Below, one piece after another: positions 12,735-18,102 of a DNA stretch of 18,102 nucleotides. Source of the DNA: Syntrophorhabdus sp. PtaB.Bin184 (GTDB lineage Bacteria > Desulfobacterota > Syntrophorhabdia > Syntrophorhabdales > Syntrophorhabdaceae); assembly GCA_002067555.1 (NCBI GenBank), contig MVQQ01000224.1:1-18102 (forward strand), in the 5' to 3' direction. Both the position numbers and the translations under genes were made by a program. Each line of letters begins with the position of its first letter. Positions within the stretch are counted from its first letter, which is position 1. Below the pieces are notes generated by a model. That model was not told the origin of the DNA, ran no database searches, and saw nothing but the letters and a program-made list of their open reading frames with translations.

Positions 12735-15020
12735 CTATTTCTGGGCCTCCTGGGCCTTCTTCTCCGCCAGAGCCTTGCGGATCCTCTCCGGCGTAATGGG
12801 AAGTTCCTTTATCTGGAGCCCCAGCGCGTGGAATACGGCATTGTCCAGCGCGGCGGCCGTCGGGTTCGTAAGGCCTTCGCCCGCTTCTTTCGCCCCGTAA
12901 GGTCCTTCCTGCTCGTACGTATCGACCTCTATGCTGGGACTCGGCGGCATTTCCGTCGACCGGATGACCTTGTAGTCAACAAGGTTCGGGTTCATAAGCT
13001 TGCCATCTTCAAAAGGCATGTCTTCCAGGTATGCGTAACCAAGGGCCATCGACGCGGCGCCCTCAAGCTGGCCGACAAGGCCGAGCGGGTTAATGGGCTG
13101 GCCGCAGTCATGGGCCGTCATGACCTCATGTATCTTGATCTTGCCTGTTTCGGGATCGATCTCTGCATCAACGGCCTGCATCATGTAGCTGTATGCGGGG
13201 GATATCATGCCTTTCCTGTGCGGTGTATAGTAGCCGCGGCCCATGATGCGCTGTCCATCCTTGCCGCGCAGGGCCTTCTTGACGAGATCTTCGTATTTCA
13301 TGCCCCTTTCCGGACGGGCCACGATGTGGACCCACCTGTCCTTGATATCAAGGTCGTAGACGATGTTGATGCCCATCTCGGCGTAGGCGAACTCAAGGAG
13401 TTGCTTCTTTGCGTCCTCGCAGGCCATTTTCACCGCATTGCCTGTCATGAGTGTCTGCCTCGACCCCCACGCACCGAGGTCGGCGGGGCAGTGGTCCGTA
13501 TCACCGGAGTGGACCTTGATGTCCTCGATCTTCACGCCGAGCGTTTCCGCCGCAATGATGGCCATCGTCGTGTTGGACCCCTGACCGATGTCCTGGCAAC
13601 CCACGTAGAGCTCCACGGTGCCGTCAACGTTGATGGTCACAACCGCGGAAGAGAAGGAGTAAGGCGTATCGAACCAGTTGAAGATGCCGCCCGTCATGAA
13701 GCCGCAGGCGGAGATCCCTATGCCCCTGTTGGCAGGAAGCTTGCCTTTGGCTTTTGCCCATTTCTCGATCTCGTTGATGCACTCCTCAAGGCCGCAGCTT
13801 CCGATAAAGGCCTGTCCCGGCACTTCGTAGCCGGGGGTATGGCCGTTCTTTCTCCTTACCTCGTAGGGGTCGAGGCCAAGGTCGGCGCAGATCCAGTCGA
13901 TCTGGGTCTCGGAGCAGAACATTCCCTGCGGTGCGCCGAAACCGCGCATCGATGTTGAAGGCATCGTGTTCGTGTATACGCGGTAGCCGTCATAGCGATA
14001 ACCCTTCCACTTGTACGGGAAGGAATGGAAAAAGCCGGTGAGGTAAAGGGCGGTCGCACCCATGCCGGTGTATGCCCCGCCGTTACTGAACATGCGGGAC
14101 TCACGGGCGCAGAAGGTGCCGTCTTTCTTGACGCCTGTCCTCACATAGTAGAACATGGGGGTGCGCCTCTTGGAGGCGATGAAATCTTCCTCGCGGGTGA
14201 AAACGATCTTTACCGGCTTGTAAAGCTTCATTGAAAGGACTGCGCTGCAGAACTGCGCCGCATCCAGCTCGAACTTGCCGCCAAAGCCGCCGCCGGTGTA
14301 GGGAGCTATGACCCGGACATCGCCTTCGCGGAGCCCCAGAACGCCTGCGAGAAGCCCCTGGTGGTAATATGCCGACTGTGTCCCGGTATAGACCGTGAGC
14401 TTGCCTTCCGGCGTGAAGCTCGACACGGCACAACGCGTTTCCATGCACATGTGGTGCTGACCGGAGCACTTGAACCAGTCTTCCCTTATGTAATCAGCTT
14501 CTTCGAATGCTTCGTCCACGTCGCCCCATTCGATATGACGGGTGACGTTGATGTTCCTTTCCACGCCTTCATGGATCGTTGGCGCTTCTTTCTTGATGGC
14601 TTCCAGCGGCTCATAAACAGCAGGAAGAACCTCGTATTCCACATCGATGAGGTCGAGGGCCTTCTCGGCGATCTCTTCCGTCACCGCGGCGACTGCAGCC
14701 ACGGGCTCGCCGATATACCGCACCTTCTCCAAGGGAAGTATCTGTTCGTCGCAGAGTTCCTCATAGCGTCTCCAGATGCCCTGCTTGATACCGAGCGTGT
14801 CTTTGCCCGTCGCCACCCCGCGGACGCCGGGGAACTGCTCCGCCTTGGATGTGTCGATGCTTATTATCCTCGCGTGGGGGTGGGGACTGCGCAGGATCTT
14901 ACCGTAGAGCATGCCCGGGAGTGTCACGTCGAACGCATAGGTCGCCCGGCCCGTCACTTTCGCAATACCGTCTATATTGTGAACCGGTGTATTGATGATT
15001 GTATATTTCTTCTGACTCAT
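12735..15020 (-). CDS. Molybdenum hydroxylase large (molybdopterin) subunit, xanthine dehydrogenase/CODH superfamily
   Basis: The 761-residue product starts at the ATG at 15020, 1 base after the 2Fe-2S subunit stop, with AAGGAGGAG just upstream. It shows TGGGFGGK at 242-249, RGFGAPQG at 359-366, GCQDIGQGSNTT at 474-485 and GAKEAGEG at 709-716, where E715 fits the catalytic glutamate. It binds the molybdenum-pterin cofactor and would hydroxylate a substrate with water as oxygen source. The CODH form I active-site motif AYXCSFR is absent, so it is not expected to oxidise CO. Length is close to the alpha subunit of 4-hydroxybenzoyl-CoA reductase (about 769), but a purine, nicotinate or aldehyde enzyme is equally possible. 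No signal peptide is visible. Confidence 0.93.
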   Translation of the reverse strand: MSQKKYTIINTPVHNIDGIAKVTGRATYAFDVTLPGMLYGKILRSPHPHARIISIDTSKAEQFPGVRGVATGKDTLGIKQGIWRRYEELCDEQILPLEKVRYIGEPVAAVAAVTEEIAEKALDLIDVEYEVLPAVYEPLEAIKKEAPTIHEGVERNINVTRHIEWGDVDEAFEEADYIREDWFKCSGQHHMCMETRCAVSSFTPEGKLTVYTGTQSAYYHQGLLAGVLGLREGDVRVIAPYTGGGFGGKFELDAAQFCSAVLSMKLYKPVKIVFTREEDFIASKRRTPMFYYVRTGVKKDGTFCARESRMFSNGGAYTGMGATALYLTGFFHSFPYKWKGYRYDGYRVYTNTMPSTSMRGFGAPQGMFCSETQIDWICADLGLDPYEVRRKNGHTPGYEVPGQAFIGSCGLEECINEIEKWAKAKGKLPANRGIGISACGFMTGGIFNWFDTPYSFSSAVVTINVDGTVELYVGCQDIGQGSNTTMAIIAAETLGVKIEDIKVHSGDTDHCPADLGAWGSRQTLMTGNAVKMACEDAKKQLLEFAYAEMGINIVYDLDIKDRWVHIVARPERGMKYEDLVKKALRGKDGQRIMGRGYYTPHRKGMISPAYSYMMQAVDAEIDPETGKIKIHEVMTAHDCGQPINPLGLVGQLEGAASMALGYAYLEDMPFEDGKLMNPNLVDYKVIRSTEMPPSPSIEVDTYEQEGPYGAKEAGEGLTNPTAAALDNAVFHALGLQIKELPITPERIRKALAEKKAQEAQK

Positions 15021-15021
15021 C

Positions 15022-15507
15022 TCACTCCTCCTTATATTTACCCTGCGCAACGGCGTCAATGGCCCTTACGATACTGTTGTAGCCTGTGCACCGGCAGACG
15101 TTGCCCTCGATACCTTCGCGGATCTCCATGTCCGAGGGCACCTTGCCATTGAGTTCGTTGATGAAGGTCGTCGAGGAAATGAGCATGCCGGGCGTGCAGA
15201 ATCCACACTGGAACGCACCGTTATCGAGAAATGCCTTCTGGACGGGACTCAGTTTCCCGTTCTTTTCCAAACCTTCCACCGTCGTGATCTCCATTCCCTG
15301 GCACTGAATGGCGAGGACGGAACAGGATTTCACTGAAAAACCGTTGACCATCACGGTACATGCCCCGCAGGACACGGTGTCGCAACCCCTTTTCGTGCCG
15401 GTGAGGCCGAGGTGGTCCCTGATCGCTTCCACAAGCAATGTTTTTGGATGTATAAAAATTTCGTACTCGTCACCGTTAACTTTAAAACGCAGTACCTGCT
15501 TTTCCAT
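15022..15507 (-). CDS. Molybdenum hydroxylase small subunit with two 2Fe-2S clusters
   Basis: The 161-residue product has the standard CoxS/HcrC/XdhC-type small subunit layout. A plant-ferredoxin-type cluster has cysteines 42, 47, 50 and 62 (GCDTVSCGACTV). A helical C-terminal cluster domain has cysteines 101, 104, 138 and 140 (CGFCTPGM and CRCTGY). It carries electrons between the molybdenum site and FAD. The length equals that of the 4-hydroxybenzoyl-CoA reductase gamma subunit, which is suggestive but not decisive. AAGGAGG precedes the ATG. It lies 11 bases after the FAD subunit gene and 1 base before the large subunit gene, so the three are cotranslated. Confidence 0.95.
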   Translation of the reverse strand: MEKQVLRFKVNGDEYEIFIHPKTLLVEAIRDHLGLTGTKRGCDTVSCGACTVMVNGFSVKSCSVLAIQCQGMEITTVEGLEKNGKLSPVQKAFLDNGAFQCGFCTPGMLISSTTFINELNGKVPSDMEIREGIEGNVCRCTGYNSIVRAIDAVAQGKYKEE

Positions 15508-15518
15508 CTCTTTCCTCC

Positions 15519-16391
15519 TTAAGCAGCTTTCTGGGCTTCTTCAAAGGCCTTTTTCAGCATCCTCTTCGTGAGTACGCCCAGAACGTGCCTTCTGTGCTCT
15601 TCCGACGCATGGATGTCCGCGACCGGCTGGGCTTCCTCGGAAGCGATCTTCCCCGCTTCTTCGAAAAGCTTGTCGTCGAGCTTCTTGCCCTTCAAAAGGT
15701 CTTCGGCCTTCGTCACCCTGAGCGGCGTAGGCCCCGCGTTGCCGAGAACGATCCGGGCATCCTTACAGGTGCCGTCGGCATTGAGTGCCACCGAGGCGGC
15801 TGCCGCGACGATGCCCATGTCGCTGTCAAGGAGGTTGAATTTCTGGTAGGCGCAACCCGACTTCGGCTCCGGAGCGGGAACATGCACCTCAAGGACGAGG
15901 TCGCCGTGCTCCATCTTCGTTTCGAAGTAGTCAACGAAGAACTCGTCGAGGGGCACGGTTTTGTCACCCTTCGAGTTGCCGTACTTTATCTCCGCCTTGA
16001 GGGCGATGAGCACGGGTCCGGGGTCGCCTGCCGGGTCGGCATGGGCGAGGTTCCCGCCTATGGTCCCCCAGTTGCGTGTCTGTATGGAGGCAAGCTTGCC
16101 TTCCATCGCGACGAGAGCGGGATACTTCTTCGCTACGACATCCGACTTCTCGATCTCGCGGTGGGTTGTTGTCGCGCCCAGTCTGAGCCCGTCCTTATCG
16201 TCGAACTTGATGTAACTCAGCTCGTCCAGGTGTTTGATGTCGATAAGGTATTCGGGGGCAAGCATGCCCTGCCTCAAGACGATGAGCAAGGACTGACCGC
16301 CACAGATGATCTTGCAATCATCATGTTCGGCGTACATGGCAAGCGCTTCCTTCACGCTCGCAGGTTTCAGATAATGAAAATCGTTGATCAT
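15519..16391 (-). CDS. Molybdenum hydroxylase medium (FAD-binding) subunit
   Basis: The 290-residue product has the two FAD pyrophosphate-binding loops of the CoxM family, here CGGQS at 30-34 and TIGGNLAHADPAGD at 110-123. A C-terminal CO-dehydrogenase flavoprotein domain follows (YQKFNLLDSDMGIVAAAASV onwards). It passes electrons from the 2Fe-2S subunit to an external acceptor. It lacks the extra roughly 40-residue cysteine insertion that carries a 4Fe-4S cluster in HcrB of 4-hydroxybenzoyl-CoA reductase, which argues against a direct HCR orthologue. AAGGAGAG precedes the ATG. The gene leads the three structural genes (order FAD, FeS, Mo) downstream of the small Cys-rich gene. Confidence 0.94.
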   Translation of the reverse strand: MINDFHYLKPASVKEALAMYAEHDDCKIICGGQSLLIVLRQGMLAPEYLIDIKHLDELSYIKFDDKDGLRLGATTTHREIEKSDVVAKKYPALVAMEGKLASIQTRNWGTIGGNLAHADPAGDPGPVLIALKAEIKYGNSKGDKTVPLDEFFVDYFETKMEHGDLVLEVHVPAPEPKSGCAYQKFNLLDSDMGIVAAAASVALNADGTCKDARIVLGNAGPTPLRVTKAEDLLKGKKLDDKLFEEAGKIASEEAQPVADIHASEEHRRHVLGVLTKRMLKKAFEEAQKAA

Positions 16392-16432
16392 GGTCCTCTC
16401 TCCTTTCTATTGATTCTTTTCTTTCGCGCAAA

Positions 16433-16451
16433 GCACCGGACGCTCCGGTGC
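16433..16451 (-). promoter_or_regulatory. Intercistronic hairpin before the FAD subunit gene
   Basis: GCACCGGA (16433-16440) and TCCGGTGC (16444-16451) form a perfect 8-bp stem with a 3-base loop. It lies between the Cys-rich gene stop and the coxM-like start. On the minus strand only TTTGCG follows, so it looks more like an mRNA processing or stability element, or a partial attenuator, than a full terminator. Confidence 0.45.
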
Positions 16452-16457
16452 CATCTC

Positions 16458-16721
16458 TCAGTCGGAGAACTCCTTTTCGATCGTGAACTCCTCCACGTTC
16501 TTTATGCACTGGGAGCCAAGCTCGACGGACTCCGGTATGCCGAAGGTCTCCCCGGCATCCTCTTTCGTCTCCGCCGTCTTCAACTCCTTGATGCGTTCGG
16601 GGTCAAAAGAGCTCCCCCTGTATGCCGGTGAGTAGCAGAGGTAATAATGCCTGCCGCGGTACACGGCGCATTCAACACAGGCCTTTCCGGAAAATGGACA
16701 TATTATCTTGTGCTTCGCCAT
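16458..16721 (-). CDS. Small cysteine-containing conserved-type protein of unknown function
   Basis: From the ATG at 16721 the product has 87 residues. Cysteines 8, 15, 18 and 29 (CPFSGKAC, VECAVYRGRHYYLC) make a C-x6-C-x2-C-x10-C pattern, suggesting zinc or an iron-sulfur cluster. The second half is acidic and probably less ordered. Proteins of this look occur in anaerobic proteobacteria as hypothetical proteins, but I do not know a function. GGGGTG lies 6 bases before the ATG. A longer frame back to 16805 is rejected because it would start inside the predicted promoter. It is the first gene of the hydroxylase operon, 66 bases before the FAD subunit gene. Confidence 0.72.
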   Translation of the reverse strand: MAKHKIICPFSGKACVECAVYRGRHYYLCYSPAYRGSSFDPERIKELKTAETKEDAGETFGIPESVELGSQCIKNVEEFTIEKEFSD

Positions 16722-16750
16722 GGGTGACACCCCCTGAAGAATGATTGACG

Positions 16751-16765
16751 ATGCCTGAATGGCAT
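16751..16765. promoter_or_regulatory. Short dyad at the start of the hydroxylase transcript
   Basis: ATGCC and GGCAT (5 bp each, 5-base loop TGAAT) lie just after the predicted minus-strand transcription start near 16770. This could be an operator for repression or a 5' hairpin. Confidence 0.3.
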
Positions 16766-16776
16766 TATGTCCCACA

Positions 16777-16805
16777 ATTATTGCGGATATTGGGGCAAAA
16801 GTCAA
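16777..16805 (-). promoter_or_regulatory. Candidate sigma-70 promoter of the molybdenum hydroxylase operon
   Basis: On the minus strand TTGACT (16800-16805) is followed after 17 bases by AATAAT (16777-16782). Each hexamer differs from consensus at one position. The start near 16770 gives a leader of about 50 bases before the Cys-rich gene. It diverges from the dctP promoter. Confidence 0.55.
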
Positions 16806-16875
16806 GGTTATTTTTTTACCATAATAAACGTCTTTCTATATTCCATAATATTGCTGGGTTTTCTGCAGCGAGATT

Positions 16876-16893
16876 TGTTCACTATCACGAACA
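16876..16893. promoter_or_regulatory. Dyad upstream of the dctP promoter
   Basis: TGTTC (16876-16880) and GAACA (16889-16893) are reverse complements 8 bases apart, about 40 bases upstream of the dctP -35 element. A regulator site is possible, though 5-bp arms could arise by chance. Confidence 0.3.
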
Positions 16894-16929
16894 TGTACTC
16901 AGGTGTGCCCTGTTTCTGTTGCAATTGTG

Positions 16930-16958
16930 TTGACAAACGATACCCCGTTTACTATAAA
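16930..16958 (+). promoter_or_regulatory. Near-consensus sigma-70 promoter of dctP
   Basis: TTGACA (16930-16935) and TATAAA (16953-16958) are separated by exactly 17 bases, about 30 bases before the dctP start. This is the best promoter match in the window and predicts strong expression of the solute-binding protein. Confidence 0.75.
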
Positions 16959-16988
16959 GAGATAAAATCACATTTCAGGAGGGGTTTT

Positions 16989-18011
16989 ATGAAACGGTTT
17001 TTCGGGGTAAAGTGTTTGCTTTTCGTTTTCTTCGCTGCAACCTGTCTTGCCTTCTTTCCCGTAATGGCATCGGCCCAGAAGGTCATCACCCTCAACTATT
17101 CGAACTTCTTCCCGGCGCCGCACAAAAACAGCATCATCGCACAGCAGTGGTGCAAAGAGGTCGAGAAGAGGTCGGCTGGCAAGGTCAAGATAACCTACTT
17201 CCCGGGCGGTACCCTCACCCCCGCGGCGCAGACCTATGACAACGTCGTGAAGGGTATCGCGGATATCGGCGAGAGCTGCTTCGCCTACACCAGGGGCAAA
17301 TTCCCCATGATGGAGGTCATCGACCTTCCTCTCGGCTACAAGAGCGGCGTTTCAGCAACGAACCTCATCAACGCTTACTATGCCAAGTTCAATCCCAAAG
17401 AGCTCGCGGATGTCAAGGTCCTCTGGCTTCACGCTCACGGCCCCGGTATCCTTCTTTCCAAGAAGGCTGTCAAGACGATGGCCGACATGAAGGGTATGAA
17501 AGTCCGCGCAACCGGTCTCGCCGCGAAAGTTGTTCAGGCGCTCGGCGGCGCACCCGTGGGAACGACGATGCCGGAAACCTATGATGCCCTCCGGACCGGC
17601 GTGGCCGACGGCGCCATGGCGCCCGTCGAGGCGGCACAGGGCTGGAAATGGGGCGAGGTCGTCAAGTACATAACCCAGAACTTCGGCTCCGCTTATACAA
17701 CCGGTATGTTTGTCGTTATGAACAAGGCGAAATGGAACTCCCTGCCTCCCGACGTCCAGAAGGTCTTCGAGCAGGTCAGCAAGGAATGGGTCGTGAAACA
17801 GGGTAAGGTCTGGGACGAGATCGATAAGGAAGGTTACGACTTTGCCAAGAAGAGAGGCAATCAGGTTATCGCTCTCTCCAAGGACGAAGACGCCAAGTGG
17901 GCAAAGGCCGTCAGGCCCCTTCTTGACGACCACGCAAAGGCCCTCAAGGGCAAGGGGCTTCCCGGTGATGAGGCGGTCAAGTTCGCCGTTGATTACCTGA
18001 AAAAGAACTAA
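16989..18011 (+). CDS. dctP: TRAP transporter periplasmic solute-binding protein (DctP family)
   Basis: The 340-residue product has a clear signal peptide (MKRFFGVKCLLFVFFAATCLAFFPVMASA, cleavage near residue 29) and then a DctP fold. Recognisable parts are FPGGTLTPAAQTYDNVVKGIADIG near 71-94, GMKVRATG near 169-176 with R173 in the position that binds the ligand carboxylate in TRAP receptors, and ETYDALRTGVADGAMAPVEAAQGWKWGEVVKYIT. It captures an organic anion in the periplasm for a DctQM pair, most likely that at 9760-11545. AGGAGGGG lies 5 bases before the ATG. It diverges from the molybdenum hydroxylase operon and has its own terminator, fitting separate, higher expression than the membrane subunits. 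Confidence 0.94.
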   Translation: MKRFFGVKCLLFVFFAATCLAFFPVMASAQKVITLNYSNFFPAPHKNSIIAQQWCKEVEKRSAGKVKITYFPGGTLTPAAQTYDNVVKGIADIGESCFAYTRGKFPMMEVIDLPLGYKSGVSATNLINAYYAKFNPKELADVKVLWLHAHGPGILLSKKAVKTMADMKGMKVRATGLAAKVVQALGGAPVGTTMPETYDALRTGVADGAMAPVEAAQGWKWGEVVKYITQNFGSAYTTGMFVVMNKAKWNSLPPDVQKVFEQVSKEWVVKQGKVWDEIDKEGYDFAKKRGNQVIALSKDEDAKWAKAVRPLLDDHAKALKGKGLPGDEAVKFAVDYLKKN

Positions 18012-18028
18012 ACGAACAAGAGATAGCC

Positions 18029-18060
18029 AAAAAGGGCTCCGGTTTCGGAGCCCTTTTTTT
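18029..18060 (+). terminator. Rho-independent terminator after dctP
   Basis: GGGCTCC (18034-18040) pairs with GGAGCCC (18047-18053) around a 6-base loop, with A5 before and T7 after. It begins about 20 bases after the dctP stop. Confidence 0.92.
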
Positions 18061-18102
18061 GTCGCAGGTCGCAGGTCGCAGGTCGCAGGTCGCAGGTCGC
18101 AG
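18061..18102. repeat. Perfect tandem repeat (GTCGCAG) x6 at the right edge
   Basis: Six exact copies of the heptamer GTCGCAG fill the last 42 bases and may continue beyond the window. The array begins directly after the T-run of the dctP terminator. Confidence 0.95.

Noticed and set aside
12615..13958. 447-codon plus-strand ORF
   Set aside because: It is antisense to the small zinc-finger-like gene and the molybdenum subunit and has no recognisable domain.
18061..18102. CRISPR array
   Set aside because: Units are 7 bases without spacers, so this is a simple tandem repeat.

Overview
This window looks like chromosomal DNA of a GC-rich anaerobic Gram-negative bacterium, most plausibly a Desulfobacterota/Deltaproteobacteria lineage such as the syntrophic Syntrophorhabdus type. 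That assignment is inference from the gene mix: a Tat-exported fumarate-reductase-like flavoprotein, TRAP transporter genes, an anaerobe-style molybdenum hydroxylase, class 1B dihydroorotate dehydrogenase with PyrK, an LPS-type GT9 glycosyltransferase and short heptamer repeats between genes. No rRNA, tRNA, IS element, phage gene or CRISPR array is visible.

Left part (1-9494). An exported flavoprotein gene runs off the left edge on the minus strand. A ~550-base gap follows, holding dyads, promoters and a strong plus-strand terminator with no ORF to explain it, so a small RNA is possible. Next is a GT9 glycosyltransferase on plus. Three minus-strand units follow: (1) a D-Ala-D-Ala carboxypeptidase and an M48 metalloprotease overlapping by 4 bases; (2) pyrK-pyrD-recJ, with overlapping genes behind a TTACCG-N17-TATAAT promoter; (3) mobA-rimI. 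The pyrD reading frame is intact but lacks about 21 residues of the FMN phosphate-binding region.

Right part (9660-18102). A dctQ-dctM pair for TRAP transporter membrane subunits reads right and ends in a strong terminator. Facing it is a minus-strand operon: a small Cys-rich protein, then the FAD, 2Fe-2S and molybdopterin subunits of a xanthine dehydrogenase/CODH-superfamily hydroxylase, then a small C2H2-like zinc-finger protein, then a CoxG-like protein and a terminator. Diverging from this operon is dctP, the TRAP solute-binding protein, with a near-consensus sigma-70 promoter and its own terminator. The hydroxylase operon is therefore bracketed by the two halves of a TRAP transporter. 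The simplest reading is uptake of an organic acid (dctP/Q/M) coupled to its hydroxylation, or that of its CoA ester, by the molybdoenzyme. The substrate cannot be read from the sequence.

Three intergenic spots carry degenerate 7-base repeats (4850-4951, 11714-11824, 18061-18102), two of them arranged as inverted repeats. The best candidates for something new are the TRAP/hydroxylase cluster with its two small metal-binding-type proteins, the possible small RNA at 1204-1490, and the deleted pyrD.
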